The notes: generated from the letters alone by a model not told the origin. DNA of 35,019 bases from an uncultured Prevotella sp. (GCA_946055365.1 CAMGFM010000002.1:1-35019), one strand, 5' to 3'. Shown: positions 21,050 to 30,678, counted from the stretch's first letter. Made by a program: numbers and translations.

Positions 21050-23818
21050 ATGAAAACAATATTCAACATCAAATACGACACCAAGTATGGAGAGGAACTC
21101 CTGCTTAACCTGCGTGCCGTGGGCTCTGCCTGTGCCGCAGGGCAGGAGGGAGAGGGGGCGTGCCAGGCATGGGACACCCTGCCCATGAACACGGGCGACG
21201 GCCATGTGTGGACGTGCGAGACCACGCTCGACGACGGCAACGTGTGTTATGACTATTTCTACAGCGTGCGCGGCTGCAACGGCACGATGCGCACGGAGTG
21301 GCAGACGGTGTGCCACTGCCTGAATCTCACGGCGGCAAAGGCAAAGACGTGCGTGGTGGATGACGTGTGGATGGACTTCCCGTGCGACGCCTACCTTTAT
21401 AGCAGCGCGTTTACCGACTGCATCAACAACCGTCCGTGCCTCGCACCCGTCACGTCGTCCTTTGGGAGCACCCTGCGTCTCGTGGTGCGCGCCCCGCAGC
21501 TGCGCAGGGGGGCGAGACTCGTGCTTGCTGGCGACGGTGAGGCTCTCGGCAACTGGGACGTGGCGCGCGCCCTGCCCATGACCGAGCATAGCCACAATGA
21601 GTGGATGGTAGACATTGACGTGGCAAGCCTCTGCCAGGCTCGCCCAAAGGCGGCATGGCAGCCCGGGGGCAAGACCTCCGACGACAAGCCCGCACTGCGC
21701 GTGGAGTTCAAGTTTGTGGCTCTTGGCGACAAGGGCGAAGTGTGGTGGGAGACTGGCGACAACCGTGTGTTGCAGACAGCCGTTCCTGCCGACGGCACAA
21801 TGCTCGTGAAAGCCCTCGATCAGGCGTTCTTTGCCATCTGCAACGACAAACTGGCAGGCACGCTCGTGCCTGTGTTCTCCCTGCGCTCGGCAGGCAGCTT
21901 CGGCGTGGGCGACTTTGGCGACCTGCGGCTCATGATCGACTGGGTGGCAGAGACACGCCAGCGTGTGCTGCAGGTGCTGCCCATCAACGACACCACGTCC
22001 ACGCACACATGGACCGACTCCTATCCCTACTCCTGCATCAGCATCTTTGCCCTGCATCCGCAGTATTGCGACCTGCGACAGCTACCCCCGCTCAAGGATG
22101 CCGACAAGGCGGCACGCCTCGAGGCATTGCGCCTGGAGCTGAACGCCCTGCCGCAGATAGACTATGAGCGTGTCAACGATGCCAAGACAGAGTATCTGCG
22201 CGAGATGTATGCCCAGGAGGGACGGGAGACGCTGCTCACCGACGAGTTTGGCTCGTTCTTCAGCCGCACTTCACACTGGCTCGTGCCTTATGCCCAATAC
22301 TGCCATCTGCGCGACCGCTACGGCACATGCGATTTCAGCGCATGGGAGGGCCACGAGCGGTGGCATGAGTGCGACCGCAAGGCTCTCTCTCGCCCCGGCA
22401 GTGAGGCTTGGCATGAGGTGGCGTTCTATTACTACGTGCAGTTTGTGCTTGACCGACAGATGCGCGCCGCCCACGACTATGCCAAGGCGCGCGGCGTGGT
22501 GCTGAAGGGCGACATACCCATTGGCGTGAACCGCAACGGATGTGACGTGTGGCACGAGCCAGAATATTTCAACCTCGACTCGCAGGCAGGCGCGCCGCCA
22601 GACGCTTTCTCCGTGAACGGCCAGAACTGGGGATTTCCCACCTACAACTGGCAGAGGATGATTGCCGACGGATGCAAGTGGTGGGTGAGGAGGTTTCAGA
22701 ACATGTCAAATTATTTTGATGCCTACCGCATAGACCACGTCTTGGGCTTCTTCCGCATCTGGGCGATACCCACCGACTGCGTGCATGGGCTGCTCGGACA
22801 GTTCCAGCCCGCACTCGCCATGAGCCGTGAGGAGATAGAGGGCTATGGACTGAGGTTTCAGGAGGAGCTGTTCACCACTCCGTTCATTGCCGATTGGGTT
22901 ATTGACCGAGTGTTCCGTGAGCGTGCCGACGAGGTGAGGGCCACTTTCCTCGACCACGCCCACCACGACATCTACAGGCTCAAGCCCGAGTTTGACACGG
23001 AGCGCAAGATAGAGGCGTGGTTTGACGGCAAGACCGAGGAGAGAGACATCTGGCTCAGAGACGGGCTATACTCTCTCGTGAGCGACGTGCTGTTTGTGAG
23101 AGACCGCGCCAACTCCAACATGTATCATCCGCGCATCACGGCACAGCTCAACTTCATGTATGAGGCTCTGTGCGACAGCGACAAGGCCGCCTTTAACCGC
23201 CTCTACAACGACTACTACTATCGCCGCAACAGCCAGTTCTGGTATCACGAGGCCATGAAGAAGCTGCCGCGACTCTCACAGGCCACTCGTATGCTCGTGT
23301 GTGCCGAAGATCTCGGCATGGTGCCCGACTGTGTGCCTTGGGTGATGGAGGAGCTGCGCATATTGAGCCTCGAGCTGCAGTCCATGCCCAAAGACCCGAG
23401 CGTGAAGTTTGGCATACTCTCGCGCAACCCTTACCGCTCGGTATGCACACTGTCCACTCACGACATGCCGACGCTCAGGCAATGGTGGGACGAGGACCCC
23501 TCACTGACGCAGGAATACTACAACACCATGCTCTACCGCGGCGGGGCTGCACCGCATCCGCTGCCCGGATGGCTGGCACGCGACATTGTAGCAAGGCAGC
23601 TCGACTCTCCCTCGATGCTGTGTGTGCTGTCCATACAAGACTGGATGGCCATGGACGAGAGGCTGAGGCTGCCCGATGCCGACGCGGAGCGCATCAACAT
23701 TCCTGCCAACCCCAGACACTACTGGAGATACCGTATGCACGTGGGCATAGAGAGCCTCATGGTCAGCAAGGAGTTCAATGACAACATAAGGGAGCTTGTG
23801 TCTGCCGCAGGACGATAG
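21050..23818 (+). CDS. malQ: 4-alpha-glucanotransferase (GH77) with N-terminal starch-binding (CBM20-like) modules
   Basis: 922 aa; LRSAGSFGVGDFGDLRLMIDW, LPINDTTSTHTWTDSYPYSCIS, KGDIPIGVNRNGCDVW, FDAYRIDHVLGFFRIW, VCAEDLGMVPDCVPWVM, STHDMPTLRQWW. Confidence 0.95.
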   Translation: MKTIFNIKYDTKYGEELLLNLRAVGSACAAGQEGEGACQAWDTLPMNTGDGHVWTCETTLDDGNVCYDYFYSVRGCNGTMRTEWQTVCHCLNLTAAKAKTCVVDDVWMDFPCDAYLYSSAFTDCINNRPCLAPVTSSFGSTLRLVVRAPQLRRGARLVLAGDGEALGNWDVARALPMTEHSHNEWMVDIDVASLCQARPKAAWQPGGKTSDDKPALRVEFKFVALGDKGEVWWETGDNRVLQTAVPADGTMLVKALDQAFFAICNDKLAGTLVPVFSLRSAGSFGVGDFGDLRLMIDWVAETRQRVLQVLPINDTTSTHTWTDSYPYSCISIFALHPQYCDLRQLPPLKDADKAARLEALRLELNALPQIDYERVNDAKTEYLREMYAQEGRETLLTDEFGSFFSRTSHWLVPYAQYCHLRDRYGTCDFSAWEGHERWHECDRKALSRPGSEAWHEVAFYYYVQFVLDRQMRAAHDYAKARGVVLKGDIPIGVNRNGCDVWHEPEYFNLDSQAGAPPDAFSVNGQNWGFPTYNWQRMIADGCKWWVRRFQNMSNYFDAYRIDHVLGFFRIWAIPTDCVHGLLGQFQPALAMSREEIEGYGLRFQEELFTTPFIADWVIDRVFRERADEVRATFLDHAHHDIYRLKPEFDTERKIEAWFDGKTEERDIWLRDGLYSLVSDVLFVRDRANSNMYHPRITAQLNFMYEALCDSDKAAFNRLYNDYYYRRNSQFWYHEAMKKLPRLSQATRMLVCAEDLGMVPDCVPWVMEELRILSLELQSMPKDPSVKFGILSRNPYRSVCTLSTHDMPTLRQWWDEDPSLTQEYYNTMLYRGGAAPHPLPGWLARDIVARQLDSPSMLCVLSIQDWMAMDERLRLPDADAERINIPANPRHYWRYRMHVGIESLMVSKEFNDNIRELVSAAGR

Positions 23819-23867
23819 GCATGATGCGTGACGGCAGGACACACTTTGACCATACATTAATATATAT

Positions 23868-25793
23868 ATGAAGATAAAGAACCTACTCCTGTCGCTGCTC
23901 ACCGTGGCGGCGGCACCGTCTGTGCAGGCACAGACGTTTGACGAGGTGGTCTATTCGCCCAAGTCCACCACATTCAGCCTTGTCACATCGCCCGACGTGA
24001 GGAGCGTGGATGTGCTTATCACCGACACCGACAGCGACGACAGCAACGGCCGTGTGCTAAAGAGGATGAAGCGCGTGGCTGACGGCAGATGGCGCGTGAC
24101 AGTAAAGGACGACCTCAAGGACAAGTATTATGTCTTTAATGTCTACAACCGCGAGCAGCCCGATGTCACTCCGGGTGTCTTCGCCAAGGCCGTGGGGCTA
24201 AACGGCCGCCGCGGAGCGATCGTCGACATGCGTGAGACCGACCCCGAGGGATGGAATCGTGACGTGAGACCCGCGCTAAAGTCGCCCTCAGACCTCATTA
24301 TATATGAGCTGCACCACAGAGACTTCTCTGTCGACATCTCCTCGGGACTCAGGCACAAGGGCAAGTATCTCGCCCTGTCAGAGCCAAAGGCCATAGAATA
24401 TCTCAAGAGGCTCGGCGTGAACGCCATACATCTGCTGCCCTCGTTTGACTATGCCTCCGTCGACGAGTCTGTGCCCGACAGCAGACAGTATAACTGGGGC
24501 TATGACCCGCTCAACTATAATGTGCCAGAGGGCTCTTACTCCACCAACGCCGCCGACCCCAAGACACGCATACGCGAGTTTAAGACCATGGTGCAGGCGT
24601 TGCACAAGGCTGGCATAAGGGTTATACTCGACGTGGTCTACAACCACACGTTTGACATTGAGGGTTCTAACTTCCAGAAGACGTGGCCCGGCTATTATTA
24701 CCGCAAGACGCAGGACGGCAAGTATAGCGACGGCTCGGGCTGCGGCAACGAGACGGCAAGCGAGAAGCCGCTGATGCGCGAGTTTATGATAGAGAGCGTG
24801 AAATACTGGATAGAGGAGTATCACATCGACGGCTTCCGCTTCGACCTCATGGGCATACACGACATAGAGACCATGAACGCCATACGCGCGGCGGTGGACT
24901 CCATAGACCCCTCCATCTATATTTATGGTGAGGGATGGAGCGCAGGCACATGCGCCTATCCCGAAGAACAGCTCGCCATGAAGCGCAATACGGGTCGTCT
25001 CGACGGCATAGGCGCGTTCTGCGACGACATGCGCGATGCCTTGCGCGGTCCTTTCTCCGACGACCACAAGGGCGGCTTCCTCGCGGGCGTGCCTGGACAG
25101 GAGGAGAGCATTAAGTTTGGGCTGGCAGGAGCCGTCAGCCATCCGCAGATAGACATGAGCCGCGTGAACTATTCTGACGCTCCGTGGGCCAACCAGCCCA
25201 CACAGATGGTGGCTTATGTGAGCTGTCATGACGACATGTGCCTCACCGACAGGCTGCGCACGAGCATTCCCTATATCTCTGATGACGAACTCATACGCCT
25301 TGACCTGCTCGCACAGACGGCGGTGCTTGTTTCGCAGGGCGTGCCGTTCATTCTGTGCGGCGAGGAGATGCTGCGCGACAAGAAGGGAGTGCATAACTCG
25401 TTTCGCTCTCCCGACTCTGTCAACCATCTTGACTGGCACAATCTCAGCCGCTATCCGCAAGTCTTCGACTACTACTCTGGACTCATAGCCTTGCGCAAGG
25501 CTCATCCGGCGTTCCGCATGGGCGATGCCGACGAGGTGAGGCGCAACCTCGAGTTTCTTGACGCGCCTGCCGGCATGGTGGCGTTTGTGTTGAAAAACCA
25601 TGCAGGCGGCGACGAGTGGGGCAATATAGTGGTGGTGCTTAACGCCAACGCCAAGCCCACAAGCGTGAGAGTGCCGCAGGGCGGATATACTATGGTCGTG
25701 GCTGACGGCAAGGTAAACGCCAAGGGCCTCGGCACGTTCACAGGCGACAATCTGACAGTAGCCCCGCAGACAGCAGTCATCATGCACGACTGA
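23868..25793 (+). CDS. pulA: Type I pullulanase (GH13_14), secreted
   Basis: 641 aa; signal peptide; YNWGYDPLNYNVPEGSYS type I pullulanase hallmark; GH13 blocks ILDVVYNHTF, GFRFDLMGIHD and YGEGW. Confidence 0.93.
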   Translation: MKIKNLLLSLLTVAAAPSVQAQTFDEVVYSPKSTTFSLVTSPDVRSVDVLITDTDSDDSNGRVLKRMKRVADGRWRVTVKDDLKDKYYVFNVYNREQPDVTPGVFAKAVGLNGRRGAIVDMRETDPEGWNRDVRPALKSPSDLIIYELHHRDFSVDISSGLRHKGKYLALSEPKAIEYLKRLGVNAIHLLPSFDYASVDESVPDSRQYNWGYDPLNYNVPEGSYSTNAADPKTRIREFKTMVQALHKAGIRVILDVVYNHTFDIEGSNFQKTWPGYYYRKTQDGKYSDGSGCGNETASEKPLMREFMIESVKYWIEEYHIDGFRFDLMGIHDIETMNAIRAAVDSIDPSIYIYGEGWSAGTCAYPEEQLAMKRNTGRLDGIGAFCDDMRDALRGPFSDDHKGGFLAGVPGQEESIKFGLAGAVSHPQIDMSRVNYSDAPWANQPTQMVAYVSCHDDMCLTDRLRTSIPYISDDELIRLDLLAQTAVLVSQGVPFILCGEEMLRDKKGVHNSFRSPDSVNHLDWHNLSRYPQVFDYYSGLIALRKAHPAFRMGDADEVRRNLEFLDAPAGMVAFVLKNHAGGDEWGNIVVVLNANAKPTSVRVPQGGYTMVVADGKVNAKGLGTFTGDNLTVAPQTAVIMHD

Positions 25794-25815
25794 CGGCTGC
25801 CGCAAGGCATCGGGC

Positions 25816-25918
25816 TAAAGTGGCACTTGAGCGATGGCAAAGTGTCACTTTAGCGACACAGAGCGGCACTTTGCAATGGCAAAAGTGCCGCTTTCCTGAC
25901 GGCGAAATGCCGCTTTTG
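25816..25918. repeat. Phased quasi-palindrome array E (5 units)
   Basis: AAAGTGGCACTTG, AAAGTGTCACTTT, GAGCGGCACTTT, AAAGTGCCGCTTT, AAATGCCGCTTTT; centres 25823, 25845, 25866, 25888, 25910. Confidence 0.85.
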
Positions 25919-26019
25919 CATTGTCAGGGCTGACGACGCGCCACACGTGACACCTCTTCCGCCCGTGCAAAGACACATTGTATCAATCATCCAATAACAT
26001 CCAAACATCACACGACGCT

Positions 26020-27999
26020 ATGACAATCACCAGCAATCTCACCTTAAGGGCAGGCTTGAGGGCCTTGCTCTTTCTGAGTGTGTTATTTTTATCAGGCAAG
26101 ACTATGGCAAAGGACAAGAAACCCAAGGCCTCAAAGCCCACTATTGACCGCATAGACCCCACCTGTTGGTATGCAGGCATGAAAAACCCCTCGTTGCAGC
26201 TCATGGTCTACGGGCGTGACATACGCGACGCGGAGGTTGCCACCGACTATCTCGGCGTGACCGTCGACTCGCTTGTGAGGCTCGACAGCCCCAACTACCT
26301 GCTGGTCTATCTCAACCTCAAGGACGCACAGCCAGGCACCATGCAACTCACGTTCAAGAGGGGCGGTAAGTATGCCGCCAAGGTTGACTATGAGATCAGG
26401 AGACGCGACATGCCCGGCGAAAGGCGCGTGGGCTTCAGCAACGCCGACGTGCTTTACATGCTCATGCCCGACCGCTTTGCCAATGGCTCTGGCTCAAACG
26501 ACAACATCAAGTCGCTCAACGCCTATAAGGTAGACCGCACACAGCCCTCTCTGAGGCACGGCGGCGACCTTGAGGGCATCAGACAGCACCTCGACTACTT
26601 CAACGAGCTGGGCGTGACGGCACTCTGGTTTACGCCTGTGCTTGAAAACAACTCGCCCGACCACGGCAACCAAAGCACCTACCATGGCTATGCCACTACC
26701 GACTACTATCGTGTAGACCCGCGCTTCGGCATTAACGATGAATACAGACGGCTCATCGACGAGGCACACGCCAAGGGACTCAAGGTGGTGATGGACATGA
26801 TATTCAACCATTGTGGCTTTGAGCATCCGTGGGTCAAGGACATGCCTGCCGCCGACTGGTTTAACACTCCCGAATGGCTCTATCCCGAAAACCAGAAGAA
26901 CGCCGTCAAGACACAGACAATGGACGGTGAGCAGACCACCAACGACAAGTATCTACAGACAAGCTACAAGCTCACGCCCGTGCTTGACCCCTACGCCAGC
27001 CAAGTGGACATGCGCGAGACGGTGGACGGATGGTTCGTGCCTTCCATGCCCGACCTCAACCAACGCAACCACCACGTCATCACCTATCTCATACAAAATT
27101 CCGAGTGGTGGATAGAGACTGCTGGCATTGACGGCATACGCATGGACACCTATCCTTACGCCGACCGCAGAGCCATGGCGCATTGGATGAAGGTGCTTAA
27201 CGAGGAATATCCCAATTTCAACACCGTTGGCGAGACCTGGGTGACAGAGCCTGCCTACACGGCGGCATGGCAGAAAGACTCACCGCTCTCTGACATCAAC
27301 TCAAATCTCAAGACGGTCATGGACTTCTCGTTCTTTGACAAGCTCAATCAGGCCAAAAACGAGGAGACCGACGACTGGTGGACAGGCTACAACCGCATCT
27401 ACAACTCCTTGTGCTATGACTATCTCTATGTAGACCCGTCATCTGTCATGGCTTTCATCGAAAACCACGACACCGACCGCTTCCTCGGAGAGGGACAGGA
27501 CACGCCCGCGCTCAAGCAGGCCCTCGCCTTGCTGCTCACCATCAACCGCACGCCGCAGCTCTACTATGGCACGGAGATACTCATGAACGGCACCAAGAGG
27601 GTCACCGACGGCCATGTGAGAAAGGATTTCCCTGGCGGTTTCCCGGGCGACACACGCAATGCTTTCATCAAGGAGCAGCGCACCAAGGACGAGCAGGACA
27701 TGTTTGCATGGACAAGCCGACTGCTGCACTGGCGCAAGGGCAACGAGGTCATCATCAAGGGCCGTCAGACACAGTTCATACCCTACAAGGGAGTGTATGT
27801 GGTGGCACGCACCCTCAACGGCAAGTGTGTCATGACCGTTCTCAACGGCACGTCCAAGGACGCGACTCTCAGCGTGTCACGCTATGCGGAGATTATAGGC
27901 ACGCACAAGGAGGCTGTTGACGTGCTTACGGGCAGCAAGGTCGACTTGACAAAAGACGTGAGGCTCGCCCCAAGGGCGGTCTTTGTGCTTGACATGTAG
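26020..27999 (+). CDS. susA: GH13 neopullulanase/cyclomaltodextrinase-like, SusA-like (ORF-track start 25978 possible but ATG 26020 precedes the signal peptide)
   Basis: Cyclomaltodextrinase-type N-domain (IDRIDPTCWYAGMKNPSLQLMVYG); LYMLMPDRFANG, VVMDMIFNHCGFEHPW, GIRMDTYPYAD, VGETWV, FIENHDTDRFL. Confidence 0.92.
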   Translation: MTITSNLTLRAGLRALLFLSVLFLSGKTMAKDKKPKASKPTIDRIDPTCWYAGMKNPSLQLMVYGRDIRDAEVATDYLGVTVDSLVRLDSPNYLLVYLNLKDAQPGTMQLTFKRGGKYAAKVDYEIRRRDMPGERRVGFSNADVLYMLMPDRFANGSGSNDNIKSLNAYKVDRTQPSLRHGGDLEGIRQHLDYFNELGVTALWFTPVLENNSPDHGNQSTYHGYATTDYYRVDPRFGINDEYRRLIDEAHAKGLKVVMDMIFNHCGFEHPWVKDMPAADWFNTPEWLYPENQKNAVKTQTMDGEQTTNDKYLQTSYKLTPVLDPYASQVDMRETVDGWFVPSMPDLNQRNHHVITYLIQNSEWWIETAGIDGIRMDTYPYADRRAMAHWMKVLNEEYPNFNTVGETWVTEPAYTAAWQKDSPLSDINSNLKTVMDFSFFDKLNQAKNEETDDWWTGYNRIYNSLCYDYLYVDPSSVMAFIENHDTDRFLGEGQDTPALKQALALLLTINRTPQLYYGTEILMNGTKRVTDGHVRKDFPGGFPGDTRNAFIKEQRTKDEQDMFAWTSRLLHWRKGNEVIIKGRQTQFIPYKGVYVVARTLNGKCVMTVLNGTSKDATLSVSRYAEIIGTHKEAVDVLTGSKVDLTKDVRLAPRAVFVLDM

Positions 28000-28102
28000 C
28001 CCCCACACGGCATCACACACGTGCTATCACGCACACGCTTGCTTGCCGTGTTTCTGAAAAAAGAAAAATAAGAAAAGAAAAAAACGCCCAAGACACAACA
28101 GA

Positions 28103-28130
28103 GCCGTCTCGTCCGTCAGCACGAGACGGC
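28103..28130. promoter_or_regulatory. Perfect 10-bp stem hairpin upstream of alpha-amylase
   Basis: GCCGTCTCGT-CCGTCAGC-ACGAGACGGC; no adjacent plus-strand T-tract. Confidence 0.5.
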
Positions 28131-28191
28131 AGGGCAGTCGTTCAAAGTGGGTCATGTCAATGGCTCACACACCTTTATAAAAACAAAAGAC

Positions 28192-30237
28192 ATGAGAAGA
28201 CTCCTGTTATCTGCCATCTGTCTCTCCGCCGCCACGGCGGCCATGGCACAGGGATGGCCCTCCGCCCACAAGGGCGTGATGCTTCAGGCTTTCTATTGGG
28301 ACAGTTATGATGCCACGGCGTGGTCAAAACTCGAGAGCCAAGCCGATGAATTGTCCGACTATTTCAACCTTGTGTGGATACCGCAGAGCGCGTCGTGCGG
28401 CGGCAAGTCCATGGGCTATGACGACCTCTATTGGTTCAGCCACTACGACAGTTCCTTTGGCACGGAGGAACAGCTGCGCTCGATGATTGGCACGTTCAAG
28501 TCAAAGGGCATAGGCACCATCGCCGACGTGGTAATCAACCACCGCAAGGGTGAGACCAACTGGGTTGACTTTCCTGCGGAGACATACAATGGCACTACCT
28601 ATCAGCTTTTTTCCACCGATATATGCAAGGGTGATGACGGGGGCAACACCCAGAAGTGGATAAACGACAACGGTCTGCAAGGCAAGTATGCCCTCAGCGA
28701 CAACTATGACACGGGCGACGACTTCAACGGCGCGCGCGACCTCGACCACAACAGTCCCAACGTGCAGGCAAACGTCAAGGCCTATCTGCGTTTCCTGCTC
28801 GACGAGCTGGGCTATACTGGCTTTCGCTATGACATGACCAAGGGCTATGCAGGCAAATTCACGGGCTTGTATAACGCCGATGCCGCTCCCGTCTACAGCG
28901 TGGGCGAGTATTGGGACGGCAACAAGGCCTCCTTGCAGGCGTGGCTCAACAGCACCAAGGTCGACGACAATATCATGACCGCCGCCTTTGACTTTCCCAT
29001 ACGCTACTCCTGCCGTGACGCCGCCAATAACGGCGACTGGTCAAAGCTCGACAACGGCGGTCTTGCCACCGTCAGCACCTACAGACGCTATGCCGTGACC
29101 TTCTGCGAGAACCACGACACGCAATATCGCTCGGCAAGTGAGCAGAACGATCCCATACGCAAGGACACCCTTGCCGTCAACGCCTATCTGCTCGCCATGC
29201 CTGGCACTCCCTGCGTGTTCCTCAGACACTGGATGGACTACAAGCCCGAACTCAAGAACATGATAATGCTGCGCAACCTCACGGGCATAAGCAACACCAG
29301 CAAGTGGGGGTGTGTGGAGAACAGTAAGGACCGCTATGTGCTGACCTCTACGGGCGACAACGGCAAGCTCATGGCTGCCGTGGGCAAGACCGCTGGCGAC
29401 TATGAGCCTGATGCGGGATGGGCATTGGCCCATGAGGGCTATCATTACCGCTATTTCCTCGAGACCACGCAGGAGACAGTGTGGCCCTCGTTGCCGTCGG
29501 GCGAATACTATAACGCCCCTGCCGTGGTGCTGCGGGCCATCACAGGGAGCGACGGCGCAAAGATAGTCTACACCCTTGACGGCAGTGAGCCGACAGCCTC
29601 CTCGCCCTCCGTGGCAAACGGGGCAAGCGTCGCTCTGCCCTCTGGCACGGTGACGCTCAAGGCAGGACTGCTCACGGGCGGCACGGTCAAGGGCATACAG
29701 ACACGCCGCTATGACATAAAGGCATTTGAGGCTCATGACATAGACGTGTATGTCAATGCCGACAAGGTGGGCTGGAGCGAAATGTATTTCTGGACATGGG
29801 GCGGCGACGGCAGCCATGCGCCACAAAACGGCACATGGCCGGGTGACAAGGTCTCCACCACCTTACGGATGAACGACAGGGAGTGGTTTGTGCGCACGTT
29901 CACCATCAACGCCCCCGACGACTATGTCAACATGGTGCTTGCCAAGAACGCCTTGGTGCAGACCATGGATGTCACTGGCGTAAATGCCGACACGTGGCTT
30001 GAGATACAGGGTGACAAAGACGCGCAGGGACACTATCTCGTAAAGGACGTGACAAGCGAGCAGCCCTCTGCCATCGTCAACGTCCACGACGACACAGCCG
30101 CCAAACCCACAAGTGTCATCACCATTGACGGCCGCTGCCTGCGCACGTTCACACATCATGTGGGCGAAAGCGAGGCTCTGAGAGGACTCGGCAAAGGCGT
30201 GTATATAGTGAACGGACGCAAGGTGGTGAGACATTGA
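28192..30237 (+). CDS. Secreted alpha-amylase (GH13) with C-terminal CBM26-like module and T9SS-type C-terminal motif (ORF-track start 28147 probably too early)
   Basis: Signal peptide MRRLLLSAICLSAATAAMAQ; GVMLQAFYWDSYD, IADVVINHR, GFRYDMTKGY, VGEYWDGN, FCENHDTQYR; starch-binding segment DIDVYVNADKVGWSEMYFWTWGGDGSHAPQNGTWPG; C-terminal GKGVYIVNGRKVV. Confidence 0.92.
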   Translation: MRRLLLSAICLSAATAAMAQGWPSAHKGVMLQAFYWDSYDATAWSKLESQADELSDYFNLVWIPQSASCGGKSMGYDDLYWFSHYDSSFGTEEQLRSMIGTFKSKGIGTIADVVINHRKGETNWVDFPAETYNGTTYQLFSTDICKGDDGGNTQKWINDNGLQGKYALSDNYDTGDDFNGARDLDHNSPNVQANVKAYLRFLLDELGYTGFRYDMTKGYAGKFTGLYNADAAPVYSVGEYWDGNKASLQAWLNSTKVDDNIMTAAFDFPIRYSCRDAANNGDWSKLDNGGLATVSTYRRYAVTFCENHDTQYRSASEQNDPIRKDTLAVNAYLLAMPGTPCVFLRHWMDYKPELKNMIMLRNLTGISNTSKWGCVENSKDRYVLTSTGDNGKLMAAVGKTAGDYEPDAGWALAHEGYHYRYFLETTQETVWPSLPSGEYYNAPAVVLRAITGSDGAKIVYTLDGSEPTASSPSVANGASVALPSGTVTLKAGLLTGGTVKGIQTRRYDIKAFEAHDIDVYVNADKVGWSEMYFWTWGGDGSHAPQNGTWPGDKVSTTLRMNDREWFVRTFTINAPDDYVNMVLAKNALVQTMDVTGVNADTWLEIQGDKDAQGHYLVKDVTSEQPSAIVNVHDDTAAKPTSVITIDGRCLRTFTHHVGESEALRGLGKGVYIVNGRKVVRH

Positions 30238-30317
30238 GACGCACGGCACGGCTCATGGGCATGACGACGCACACTCATGCGTCTGCGTACACCTCATAAG
30301 AGACATGACACATTTGT

Positions 30318-30632
30318 AGAGCGGCATTTGGCACATCGTCAAGTGCCGCTTTTGTTGTCGTATAGCGGCACTTGGCTTTCACAGAGTGGCACTTGGCTTT
30401 TATGTAGTGCCGCTTTTGTTGCCGCAGAGTGGCACTTGGCTTTCACAGAGTGGCACTTGGCTTTTATGTAGTGCCGCTTTTGTTGCCGCAGAGTGGCACT
30501 TGGCTTTCACAGAGTGGCACTTGGCTTTTATGTAGCGGCACTTTTGTTGCCGCAGAGTGGCACTTGGCTATCACAGAGTGGCACTTGAATTTTATGGAGT
30601 GGCACTTTTGCTATCACAGAGCGTCACTTTTG
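30318..30632. repeat. Phased quasi-palindrome array F (15 units, largest and most regular)
   Basis: Centres 30324, 30346, 30368, 30389, 30410, 30432, 30453, 30474, 30496, 30517, 30538, 30560, 30581, 30602, 30624; all spacings 21 or 22; part has a 64-bp (three-unit) higher-order repeat. Confidence 0.95.
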
Positions 30633-30678
30633 CTGTCGTCATGCGTTGCCTGCCTCATGTCCATCCTCTTTTAATCCA

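Noticed and set aside
28103-28130. Intrinsic terminator upstream of the alpha-amylase
   Set aside because: Perfect hairpin but no adjacent T-tract on the plus strand; kept only as a structural element.
30318-30632. CRISPR array
   Set aside because: Cores are ~13 bp and separators only 8-9 bp, orientation varies, and no cas genes are visible.
30318-30632. Mobile element or integron attC array
   Set aside because: No transposase, integrase or recombinase in the window; units are far shorter than attC sites and carry no cassettes.
30277-30674. Repeat-containing small proteins (SGTWLSQ/EWHLAF repeats)
   Set aside because: Translations of the non-coding phased array; 21/22-bp steps break frame periodicity and no convincing start context.
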